Assembly (NCBI GenBank): GCA_003978395.1 | Contig: QNZV01000071.1 | Span: forward strand, 1-16,632 | DNA: 16,632 nucleotides | Source: Sulfurovum sp. | Lineage (GTDB): Bacteria; Campylobacterota; Campylobacteria; Campylobacterales; Sulfurovaceae | Reading direction: 5' to 3' | Part shown: positions 7,670 through 14,136 of the stretch, piece after piece | Numbering within the stretch: position 1 is the first letter of the stretch | How the letters are laid out: the number at the start of each line of letters is the position of its first letter | Translations under genes and position numbers: made by a program | Notes under the pieces: generated by a model | Database searches by the model: none | Told to the model about the DNA's origin: nothing | What the model saw: the letters and a program-made list of their open reading frames with translations, nothing else

Positions 7670-7945
7670 ATGGCAGTAAAAATTTTAGATACTTGTATCA
7701 ATTGTGCAGCGTGTATTGACGAATGTCCTACAGAAGCAATCGTAGATGAGGATGATAACCCAACAGGTGAAGAGATTTACTACGTATACGAAGACAAATG
7801 TGTTGAGTGTGTAGATCACTTTGATGCTCCAGCATGTGCTGAAGCATGTCCTACTGAAGAGTGTATTGTATGGGATGAGCCAAAAGATGGTTTAACACTT
7901 CATCCAAACAGAGGTGAAGCAGGTTCAGACGTAGTTGAAGACTAA
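7670..7945 (+). CDS. fdx: Alvin-type 2[4Fe-4S] ferredoxin
   Basis: A 91-residue acidic, soluble, low-potential electron carrier. The first cluster pattern is C9/C12/C15/C19-P. The second is C44/C47/C56/C60-P with eight residues between C47 and C56, and an extra C65 follows. This longer second-motif spacing and the C-terminal extension mark the Allochromatium vinosum (Alvin) ferredoxin type. In this phylum such ferredoxins serve pyruvate and 2-oxoglutarate:ferredoxin oxidoreductases, which are part of the reductive TCA cycle in autotrophic members; that role is family knowledge, not shown here. It appears to be transcribed alone, with its own -10 box and a strong hairpin right after it. C. jejuni has a ferredoxin gene (fdxA) next to ndk in the same neighbourhood, from memory. 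Confidence 0.93.
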   Translation: MAVKILDTCINCAACIDECPTEAIVDEDDNPTGEEIYYVYEDKCVECVDHFDAPACAEACPTEECIVWDEPKDGLTLHPNRGEAGSDVVED

Positions 7946-7954
7946 GTTTTAACC

Positions 7955-7986
7955 TTGACAAAGTATGTTTTTACATACTTTGTCAA
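7955..7986 (+). terminator. Terminator hairpin after ferredoxin
   Basis: A perfect 13-base inverted repeat, TTGACAAAGTATG at 7955-7967 and CATACTTTGTCAA at 7974-7986, with loop TTTTTA, begins 9 bases after the ferredoxin stop. The tail is only mildly T-rich. It is the strongest stem in the window and separates the ferredoxin from the ndk operon. Confidence 0.72.
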
Positions 7987-8043
7987 CAATTTACACTTTC
8001 TAAAAAACTCCTCTTTTAATAAATCTTACTCTTAATAATCTTC

Positions 8044-8052
8044 TGATATAAT
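8044..8052 (+). promoter_or_regulatory. ndk operon promoter (extended -10)
   Basis: TGATATAAT at 8044-8052 is an extended -10 box (TGn plus a perfect TATAAT). The start of transcription would be near 8059, giving a leader of about 58 bases. That leader contains a hairpin: AGTGA-C-TTTT paired with AAAATCACT (8074-8097), ending 8 bases before the ndk Shine-Dalgarno sequence. Confidence 0.65.
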
Positions 8053-8105
8053 TTCATCTCAAAATATTTTAGTAGTGACTTTTTCAATAAAATCACTAAG
8101 TTTAT

Positions 8106-8109
8106 GGAG
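8106..8109 (+). promoter_or_regulatory. Shine-Dalgarno sequence fixing the ndk GTG start
   Basis: GGAG at 8106-8109 lies 7 bases before the GTG at 8117. An earlier in-frame GTG at 8075 has no such site and sits inside the leader hairpin. The downstream GTG also gives the family's usual N-terminus (xEQTLSIIKPDA) and a length of 137 residues. Confidence 0.75.
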
Positions 8110-8116
8110 CCAAATC

Positions 8117-8530
8117 GTGGAACAAACATTATCAATTATTAAACCAGATGCAGTAGCTAAAAATGTAGTAGGACAGATTCTTGCTAGATTTGAAGGCGCA
8201 AATCTTAGAATTGCAGCGACTAAAAAGATTCAACTCTCTCGTGCTGATGCAGAGGCTTTTTATGCTATTCATGCTGAGAGACCTTTTTTTAAAGACCTTG
8301 TAGAATTTATGATTTCTGGACCTGTTGTTGTAACCGTACTTGAAGGCGAAAATGCAATGCAAACCAACAGAGACCTAATGGGTGCTACAAACCCTGCAGA
8401 AGCTGAAGCTGGTACAATTAGAGCTGATTTTGCCCAGAGCATTGATGCTAATGCTGTTCACGGTTCTGATTCTGTAGAGAACGCAGTTAACGAGATTAAC
8501 TTCTTCTTTGCACAAAGAGAGATTGTATAA
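8117..8530 (+). CDS. ndk: Nucleoside diphosphate kinase
   Basis: Transfers the gamma phosphate from ATP to nucleoside diphosphates through a phosphohistidine, balancing NTP and dNTP pools. From the GTG at 8117 it has 137 residues, the standard length. K9 in IIKPDA, the active-site H115 in NAVHGSDS and N112 are in place. A longer in-frame reading from 8075 would add 14 residues with no homology to the family, so it was rejected. First gene of the ndk-YceD-rpmF-plsX-fabH operon; the next gene starts 12 bases after the stop. It is preceded by an extended -10 promoter and a leader hairpin. Confidence 0.95.
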   Translation: MEQTLSIIKPDAVAKNVVGQILARFEGANLRIAATKKIQLSRADAEAFYAIHAERPFFKDLVEFMISGPVVVTVLEGENAMQTNRDLMGATNPAEAEAGTIRADFAQSIDANAVHGSDSVENAVNEINFFFAQREIV

Positions 8531-8542
8531 GGGGCATAAACT

Positions 8543-8917
8543 ATGAAAATAGTTTATGATAAGATTGGTCAAAGTGAAAAACCTTTTGAATTAACACTTA
8601 ACGGTGTTACTTTGGAAGGTACTTTGGCAAAAAGTGGTTATCATCGAGTCAAACTAGAAGGAAATCTTGAGGGTCAAGTGGAACTCTGCTGTGATAGATG
8701 TGGAGATATGTATCATTACGATATGAAATACCCTCTTAAATTAACTTTAAGTGATGAAGTTATAGAGACGAAAGATGATTTAGATATAATCGAATTTCTT
8801 AATGGAGTAGTTGACCTTGAATTTATTGTTCAAAGTGAAATAGCTTCTGTTCAGAATGAATATCACTATTGTAAAAAATGTGAAAATAATGAAGAAGAAT
8901 TCGAAAAAGAATTTTAA
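8543..8917 (+). CDS. YceD/DUF177-family protein
   Basis: A 124-residue member of the YceD (DUF177) family, identified mainly by its position directly before rpmF, which is nearly universal for the family, and by its size and cysteine layout. CDRC-type cysteines lie at C50/C53 and a second CxxC at C110/C113, suggesting a small zinc site; the C-terminus is very acidic (ENNEEEFEKEF). YceD has been linked to 23S rRNA accumulation and large-subunit assembly in E. coli and plants; the molecular action is unclear. rpmF follows 15 bases after its stop. Confidence 0.82.
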   Translation: MKIVYDKIGQSEKPFELTLNGVTLEGTLAKSGYHRVKLEGNLEGQVELCCDRCGDMYHYDMKYPLKLTLSDEVIETKDDLDIIEFLNGVVDLEFIVQSEIASVQNEYHYCKKCENNEEEFEKEF

Positions 8918-8932
8918 AACTAAGGATTAAAA

Positions 8933-9094
8933 ATGGCAGTACCTAAAAGACGTACCTCGAAAACAAGAGCGGCGAAAAGAAGAACTCACTACAAATTAAC
9001 ATTACCAAGACCTGTAAAAGATGCAGATGGTACATGGAGAATGCCACACCATATGAACATGACTACTGGTGAATATAATACAACAAAAGCGTAA
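8933..9094 (+). CDS. rpmF: 50S ribosomal protein bL32
   Basis: A 53-residue basic ribosomal protein of the large subunit. The N-terminus MAVPKRRTSKTRAAKRRTHY is diagnostic for bL32, and the C-terminal part ends in TTGEYNTTKA. It contains no cysteine, so it is the zinc-free form rather than the CxxC-CxxC form. An AAGGA Shine-Dalgarno sequence precedes the ATG. Position between the YceD gene and plsX is conserved in many bacteria, tying ribosome output to phospholipid synthesis. Confidence 0.95.
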   Translation: MAVPKRRTSKTRAAKRRTHYKLTLPRPVKDADGTWRMPHHMNMTTGEYNTTKA

Positions 9095-9107
9095 TTAAGT
9101 AGTTCTG

Positions 9108-10103
9108 ATGATTAGAATTGCTATTGATGCAATGGGTGGGGACTTTGGTCCCGAGCCTATAATAGATGGTGTAATCCAAGCACTTGATGAAAAACAATTT
9201 CTTCCTATTCTTGTGGGAGATAGAGAACAAATTATCTCATTCCTTCCCCAATATTATCTTGATAAAGTAGAGATTGTAGAATCTTCTGATGTTATTGCAA
9301 TGTCTGATAAAGCTACACAAGCTTTAAAAAGAAAAGAGTCTTCTATTTTTAAAGCTGTTGAGTTGGTTCGTGATGGTAAAGCTAATGGTGTTGTTTCAGC
9401 AGGACACTCTGGTGCAACAATGACATTGGCTACATTAAGAATAGGACGACTACCTAATATTTCCAAACCTGCATTGGCAACCATTATGCCAAACAAATCA
9501 ATATCTGCAAAAACGCTTCTATTGGATGTTGGGGCTGTAACTGATTGTACAGCAAAAAACCTTTATGAGTTTGCTATCATGGGTGAAGTCTATGCTCAAA
9601 AACTCTTAGGTTTAAGACATCCTCGTGTTGGACTTCTCTCTAATGGAGAAGAAGACAGCAAAGGAAATGCCCTCACAAAAGAAGCATTTAAACTCATGCA
9701 CGATGTTCCAGGATTTAAAGGAAATGTTGAAGGCTCAGATATTTTCAATGGTTCAGTCGATGTTGTTGTTTGTGATGGATATACAGGAAATATTGTTCTA
9801 AAAGCAAGTGAAGGTGTTGTCTCAACCGTTTTTGATTTAATGAAAACTCAAATTCGTAAATCAATTCCTGCTAAAATTGGAGCATTTATGATGAAGAAAA
9901 AAGTATTCAAAAAGCTCAAAGAAAAAGTAGATTATGCAGAATATGGTGGTGCCCCTTTACTTGGTGTAAAAGGTTGTGCTATTATATCACACGGAAAGAG
10001 CAATCCAAAAGCAATTAAAAATGCTATTTTTCAAGCTATAAACTATAATGACTCTAAGGTAAATCAAGCCATAGAAGAGTTACTTAAAAAAAATAACGCA
10101 TAA
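9108..10103 (+). CDS. plsX: Phosphate acyltransferase PlsX
   Basis: Converts acyl-ACP and phosphate to acyl-phosphate, the acyl donor for PlsY in phospholipid synthesis; a peripheral membrane enzyme. Its 331 residues begin with the family signature IAIDAMGGDFGPE (4-16). SAGHSGATMT is at 97-106, LLSNGEEDSKGN at 176-187, VEGSDI at 207-212 and DGYTGN at 223-228. The usual DVGAN motif reads DVGAV (140-144), a substitution at a normally conserved position. The Shine-Dalgarno sequence is weak, but the gene begins 13 bases after rpmF and the N-terminus matches the family exactly. fabH follows after 8 bases. Confidence 0.95.
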   Translation: MIRIAIDAMGGDFGPEPIIDGVIQALDEKQFLPILVGDREQIISFLPQYYLDKVEIVESSDVIAMSDKATQALKRKESSIFKAVELVRDGKANGVVSAGHSGATMTLATLRIGRLPNISKPALATIMPNKSISAKTLLLDVGAVTDCTAKNLYEFAIMGEVYAQKLLGLRHPRVGLLSNGEEDSKGNALTKEAFKLMHDVPGFKGNVEGSDIFNGSVDVVVCDGYTGNIVLKASEGVVSTVFDLMKTQIRKSIPAKIGAFMMKKKVFKKLKEKVDYAEYGGAPLLGVKGCAIISHGKSNPKAIKNAIFQAINYNDSKVNQAIEELLKKNNA

Positions 10104-10111
10104 GGTAAATA

Positions 10112-11104
10112 ATGTACGCAAAATTTCATTCCATTGGAGCTTATGTTCCTTCTAAAGTATTAAGTAATGCTGACCTAGAAAAAATGGTAGATACCAGTGA
10201 TGAGTGGATTTTAAAGCGTACGGGAATTTCTGAACGACGTATAGCCCAGCGAGATGAATATACCAGTGATATGGCAACCAAAGCATCAAAAATAGCCATA
10301 GAACGTGCAGGACTTGAGAGTTCTGATATAGACTTGGTTGTCTGTGCAACGGTTACCCCTGACTACTTTAATATGCCTGCAACATCTTGTATTATCTCTG
10401 ATAAACTTGGGATTAAAAATGTTCAAGCATTTGATATATCTGCAGCCTGTTCTGGCTTTGTCTATGCTCTTTCTATTGCTAAAGCATTCATTGAATCAGG
10501 CATGAAAAAACATGTACTTATTATCGGTGCTGAAAAATTCTCTTCTATTGTAGACTATACCGACCGAAGTACCTGTATTCTTTTTGGAGATGGTGCAGGT
10601 GCAGCAGTAATTTCAGCTACAGAAGATAAATCCGAAGCATTTATTGATGTACATGCAAGTGCTGATGGTTCTTACTCTGATTTTCTTGTAACTCCTGCTC
10701 CTGGTTGTGTTAATCCTGTATCTCAACAAGTGATTGAACAAGGACTTAACTTTGTACAGATGAAAGGAAATGAGACTTTTAAATTAGCAGTAAAAACATT
10801 AACCAAAGATGTTAAAAATATTTTGGCAAAAAATGAGATTAAATCAGAAGATATTCCTCATTTTATCCCTCATCAAGCCAACTATAGAATTATTAAAGCT
10901 GTAGGAGACTCTTTGAAAATGAAAGAGGAGCAAGTAGTAGTAACTGTTGGTAAATATGGAAATACTTCTGCTGCCTCTATTCCTATGGCAATTAATGATA
11001 TTTATGAATCTGGAAGACTGAAAAAGGGTGAGCTAATGTTACTTGATACTTTTGGTGGTGGATTAACATGGGCAAGTGCTTTAATGCCTTTTGCAGGAGA
11101 GTAA
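10112..11104 (+). CDS. fabH: 3-oxoacyl-[ACP] synthase III
   Basis: Starts fatty-acid chains by condensing acetyl-CoA with malonyl-ACP. It has 330 residues and a thiolase fold, with the complete catalytic triad: C113 in ISAACSGF, H254 in FIPHQAN and N284 in KYGNTSAAS. The arginine R36 in LKRTGISERR and the GDGAGAAV loop (159-166) are also typical. Last gene of the ndk operon. Its stop is only 3 bases from the stop of the convergent YjgP/Q gene, and both stops lie within a single hairpin. Confidence 0.96.
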   Translation: MYAKFHSIGAYVPSKVLSNADLEKMVDTSDEWILKRTGISERRIAQRDEYTSDMATKASKIAIERAGLESSDIDLVVCATVTPDYFNMPATSCIISDKLGIKNVQAFDISAACSGFVYALSIAKAFIESGMKKHVLIIGAEKFSSIVDYTDRSTCILFGDGAGAAVISATEDKSEAFIDVHASADGSYSDFLVTPAPGCVNPVSQQVIEQGLNFVQMKGNETFKLAVKTLTKDVKNILAKNEIKSEDIPHFIPHQANYRIIKAVGDSLKMKEEQVVVTVGKYGNTSAASIPMAINDIYESGRLKKGELMLLDTFGGGLTWASALMPFAGE

Positions 11105-11132
11105 AGTCTAGATTTTGTTATCTGACTTTACT
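11100..11132. terminator. Shared hairpin at the fabH / YjgP-Q convergent ends
   Basis: AGTAAAGTC (11100-11108) pairs with GACTTTACT (11124-11132). After one bulged T the stem continues AGAT (11110-11113) with ATCT (11120-11123), closing on the loop TTTGTT. That is 13 base pairs with one bulge. It contains the fabH stop codon and the last codons and stop of the minus-strand permease gene. No T-run follows on either side, so it may act as a bidirectional 3'-end structure rather than a classic terminator. Confidence 0.6.
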
Positions 11133-12160
11133 AATGTATAAATAGCATAAACCCATAAAAGTACAACAGGTAAGATAATTGCTAATTCAGGACTTACTGT
11201 TCCATTAGCACCAACACCCTGCAATGCAAATAGAATTCCCCACACAAATAGTGTTCCACCCAATGCTTGTGTTGTACTGCTTGCCATATTCATATAGCGT
11301 GCATAGAACGGAAAACGAAAAATTAAAATCATAATGAGAGCAATAGAGAAGAGTGGCGTAATGATTTTACTATAAATATCAGCCCGTAAGGCTTCTGTAG
11401 ATAAACCTTGATTTTCAAGTAACATCTTTGCCCTAATGCTTTCGTAAAGTGTCAACTCTTGTCCATCATAAATAGATTTTAAAATTTTTGGTTCATACCC
11501 TTTGAGTGTATGTAATAAATCTAAATGTTCCACTTTTAAATATTGGGTGTTATCACGAATAATTTTTGATTTTTTAATAATATCTGATGCTATCCACTCT
11601 TTTATATTGAATCTAGCCTCTTTAGCTATTAATGTTTCAATAACCTTATTATCTAGCATTTTAAAAATGGTTAAATTCTCTAATTTATGTTCTTCGGGTA
11701 AAAGTGTACCTATATAGACAAAACTATTATTATATTTAAAGAATAAATCTTCTGTTTTACTAATAGTATATTCACTCCTTTTAACCTTTTTTGCAGTATC
11801 GTTTGCTGTTGCAAAAGAGCTAAAATTTAATCCAACAAAAAAAATATAAAAGAGCATACCCACAATAAAAAAAGGTTTCAAAAACTTTTTACGTGTTAAT
11901 CCCAAAGCATAAAATGAAGCTACTTTATTTTGCTTGATAAATGACATTTTAGTCCATATAGCACCTAAAATAATAGCTAAAGGATAGAGAAGATTCAAAG
12001 ACTCTTGCCATTTAGAAAAGGCATAAAGAACTTTTATATTAAAGGAGTTTAAAGAGGAGGCATGCATTAAAAAATCAAGTCCTGTAAAAAGACCTGTTAA
12101 GCCCATTAAAATAATGAGCATGTTTTTTATATAATGGTAAGCAACATGCCTAAAAAACAT
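11108..12160 (-). CDS. YjgP/YjgQ-family permease (LptF/LptG-type LPS export subunit)
   Basis: A 350-residue inner-membrane protein matching the LptF/LptG layout: three N-terminal membrane segments (about 14-31, 54-70 and 94-112), a periplasmic domain of about 150 residues of the beta-jellyroll type, then three C-terminal segments (about 266-283, 299-315 and 323-344). With LptB and LptC such subunits extract lipopolysaccharide or lipooligosaccharide from the inner membrane and push it onto the Lpt bridge. Whether it is LptF or LptG cannot be settled from this sequence. It starts 4 bases after the pth stop and appears to depend on pth for ribosome supply. The rplY-pth-YjgP/Q order is also, from memory, that of C. 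jejuni (Cj0311-Cj0313) and H. pylori. Confidence 0.85.
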   Translation of the reverse strand: MFFRHVAYHYIKNMLIILMGLTGLFTGLDFLMHASSLNSFNIKVLYAFSKWQESLNLLYPLAIILGAIWTKMSFIKQNKVASFYALGLTRKKFLKPFFIVGMLFYIFFVGLNFSSFATANDTAKKVKRSEYTISKTEDLFFKYNNSFVYIGTLLPEEHKLENLTIFKMLDNKVIETLIAKEARFNIKEWIASDIIKKSKIIRDNTQYLKVEHLDLLHTLKGYEPKILKSIYDGQELTLYESIRAKMLLENQGLSTEALRADIYSKIITPLFSIALIMILIFRFPFYARYMNMASSTTQALGGTLFVWGILFALQGVGANGTVSPELAIILPVVLLWVYAIYTLVKSDNKI

Positions 12161-12164
12161 CTAT

Positions 12165-12728
12165 TTAACTTTCAAATGATTTAAGTGAATATCGTGACTT
12201 TACTTCATTTAATGTTTTTGATTTTAACTCTTTGACTGCATAGGCAGTATGTGCTATCCATCCTGCTAATTTTTTCTCTTCTTCAACTGAAAAATTAGCC
12301 AAAACATAATCTGCTACTTGTGATTTATAAGATGGTTTATCAACTCCCATACGTACCCGAGTATACTCTTTTCCTATCATACTATCAATAGAACGTAGCC
12401 CATTATGACCACCATGCCCACCACCATTTTTAAAACGTAATGCTGAAAAAGGCAAATCTATATCATCATGAATAACAATAATATCTTCGAGTTCTATTTT
12501 ATAAAAATTTTTGACAATTTGTACAGAGTTTCCTGATAAATTCATAAATGTGCTAGGTTTTAAAAATAAGATATTTGAAGTTTTAAAAAGTTTGCCCTGA
12601 AAAGAGCTTTTAGAGACATCTCTAGCTCCAAAGTCATCAACAAGTTTGTCAATAACTTTGAAACCGATATTATGTCGTGTATTTTCGTATTGTGTTCCAG
12701 GATTACCTAGTCCTACGATTAACAACAT
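12165..12728 (-). CDS. pth: Peptidyl-tRNA hydrolase
   Basis: Cleaves peptidyl-tRNAs released from stalled ribosomes, recycling tRNA. At 187 residues it has the usual length. N9 in GLGNPG, the catalytic H19 in NTRHNIG, N63 in TFMNLSG, D88 in IHDDIDLP and N109 in GGHGGHNGLRSI reproduce the known active-site set. It begins 2 bases after the rplY stop and is followed after 4 bases by the YjgP/Q gene, so the three form one operon. The rplY-pth pair is widely conserved and joins two translation functions. Confidence 0.96.
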   Translation of the reverse strand: MLLIVGLGNPGTQYENTRHNIGFKVIDKLVDDFGARDVSKSSFQGKLFKTSNILFLKPSTFMNLSGNSVQIVKNFYKIELEDIIVIHDDIDLPFSALRFKNGGGHGGHNGLRSIDSMIGKEYTRVRMGVDKPSYKSQVADYVLANFSVEEEKKLAGWIAHTAYAVKELKSKTLNEVKSRYSLKSFES

Positions 12729-12730
12729 AA

Positions 12731-13267
12731 TTATTTAGCTTTGATTACACCAACAACAGCAACATCTACTCTGTCCATTAGTCTACAGTTAGCTGGTACT
12801 TCCATATCTCTCACTAAAATAGAGTCATCTCTATCTAAATCAGATACATCAAGTGTAAAGTTATTTGGAATATTTTCGATAGCTCCTCTTACTTTAACTC
12901 TCTTTTTTTGAATCATTAATACACCTTTGTTTTTTAAACCTTTTGGTGTACCTGATGTTTTAACAGGTACAAGATAATTTGTTACTTGTCCTGGTACAGC
13001 AACTCTTAAGTCAACATGTAATACATCACCATGAACTGGGTGTAGTTGGTACTCTTGAATAACAACTTTTAAATCTTTACCATCTACACTTAATGAAAGA
13101 GCTAACTCTTCTTTTGCTCTTATGGCTTTTGTAAAATCACCTCTTTTAAATGCAGCTTGAATATTCTCTACGCCATTAGCATAGATGTTAGCTGTTAGAT
13201 AACCATCTCTTCTTAGTTTCTTTGCAGAAGCTGTTCCGATACTCTCTCTAGTAATACCTTCTAACAT
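12731..13267 (-). CDS. rplY: 50S ribosomal protein bL25, long CTC/TL5 form
   Basis: Binds 5S rRNA in the large subunit. The 178 residues make up the N-terminal L25 domain (about 1-90, beginning MLEGITRESIG) and the C-terminal CTC beta domain (about 95-178), i.e. the long general-stress (Ctc) form rather than the 94-residue E. coli form. An AAGGA Shine-Dalgarno sequence stands 7 bases before the ATG. A TATAAT box lies about 31 bases upstream, so this is the first gene of the rplY-pth-YjgP/Q operon. Confidence 0.95.
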   Translation of the reverse strand: MLEGITRESIGTASAKKLRRDGYLTANIYANGVENIQAAFKRGDFTKAIRAKEELALSLSVDGKDLKVVIQEYQLHPVHGDVLHVDLRVAVPGQVTNYLVPVKTSGTPKGLKNKGVLMIQKKRVKVRGAIENIPNNFTLDVSDLDRDDSILVRDMEVPANCRLMDRVDVAVVGVIKAK

Positions 13268-13297
13268 GTTTGTCCTTAATAATTAAAATTGGGGCGA

Positions 13298-13303
13298 ATT
13301 ATA
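13298..13303 (-). promoter_or_regulatory. rplY operon promoter (-10)
   Basis: On the minus strand a perfect TATAAT at 13303 to 13298 follows ACTGGG. Transcription would begin near 13291, leaving a leader of about 24 bases that carries the AAGGA site. The box sits in the 47-base gap after the coiled-coil gene, so the rplY operon can be expressed independently of it. Confidence 0.65.
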
Positions 13304-13314
13304 CCCAGTTTTCA

Positions 13315-14016
13315 CTAAGACTTAATAATTTTTTTATAAGTATCTTCAAAAAGCTTTACAATGGGAGAGTCATCTATCTCAGAACTTTCCTCTTTTACAT
13401 CAGGTTTTTCTTGTAGTTTTCTATTAATTTTTTGTAGTCTAGAGATCTCTTTTTGGTATTCTGAAAGTTGAACCTCTATATATGAAAATTGGTCTTTTGT
13501 CATAATCAGCTCTTCTTGTAAATTTTCTTTTTTATACTTATTTTCTAAAAGAGCAATTTTTTTATTACTCTCTTCAATCATCTTTTCAGCTTTTATCAAA
13601 ACTCCCTCTAAACCACTAATCTCTTGTTCATTCTGTTCCAAAAGTTTCTCTAGCTCAATACTCTTCTGAAGAAGTGATTGGTTGTACTCTTTTGCATTTA
13701 AATTTTCTTTTAAAGATTGTTCCGAAGCTGTTAACTCTTTTTTTATTTTCCAAATATTTTGATTTTTTATCTCTAGCTCTGACTCATTTTTTGTGTTTTT
13801 ACTCATTATTATTTTAAGCTCATTTTCTCTATTGAGGTTAATCTCTTTCAGCTTTTTAACAGCATCTTCACTTGTTGATAAATTTTTAGAAAGTTTATTT
13901 ACCCTCTTTATATATCTCTTTTCTATGAAATATTTAGACAATAGCCACCCAATAATCAAACCTAAAACTACAGCCACAATTAGCCATAAAGACATTTTAA
14001 TCATTACTTCTAACAT
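13315..14016 (-). CDS. Unrecognised membrane-anchored coiled-coil protein
   Basis: A 233-residue protein I do not recognise. An N-terminal membrane segment (about 9-28, WLIVAVVLGLIIGWLLSKYF) is followed by positively charged residues, which points to a cytoplasmic location of the rest. Residues 35 to about 205 are charged, rich in K, E, N, L and S and almost free of proline and glycine, the pattern of a long coiled coil. The end, DDSPIVKLFEDTYKKIIKS, looks like a short folded or docking tail. A good AAGGA Shine-Dalgarno sequence supports the first methionine. It lies between pilT and rplY on the same strand, 120 and 47 bases from them, so it is probably transcribed alone. A scaffold or envelope-organising role is possible, but no function is shown. 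Confidence 0.75.
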   Translation of the reverse strand: MLEVMIKMSLWLIVAVVLGLIIGWLLSKYFIEKRYIKRVNKLSKNLSTSEDAVKKLKEINLNRENELKIIMSKNTKNESELEIKNQNIWKIKKELTASEQSLKENLNAKEYNQSLLQKSIELEKLLEQNEQEISGLEGVLIKAEKMIEESNKKIALLENKYKKENLQEELIMTKDQFSYIEVQLSEYQKEISRLQKINRKLQEKPDVKEESSEIDDSPIVKLFEDTYKKIIKS

Positions 14017-14047
14017 TTTCTTTCCTTCTTATTATAAAAAAACTACA

Positions 14048-14053
14048 GTTATA
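14048..14053 (-). promoter_or_regulatory. Candidate promoter of the coiled-coil gene
   Basis: TATAAC on the minus strand at 14053 to 14048 would start transcription near 14041, leaving the AAGGA site (near 14023-14028) in the leader. A closer TATAAT at 14036-14031 would remove that site from the transcript and is less likely. No clear terminator for pilT was seen in 14017-14136. Confidence 0.3.
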
Positions 14054-14136
14054 CTCTATTACTGAACTTTAGACTTATCTATAGTACCAAATATTTTTTG
14101 TTTAATTATATTATAAATAGTTGAAAATGTAAAGCT

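Noticed and set aside
8075..8116. Upstream GTG start for ndk, adding 14 residues
   Set aside because: No Shine-Dalgarno sequence, no family homology in the extension, and it lies in the leader hairpin; the GTG at 8117 has GGAG at the right distance.
14031..14036. TATAAT on the minus strand as promoter of the coiled-coil gene
   Set aside because: Transcription would start at or inside the Shine-Dalgarno sequence, leaving no usable ribosome-binding site.
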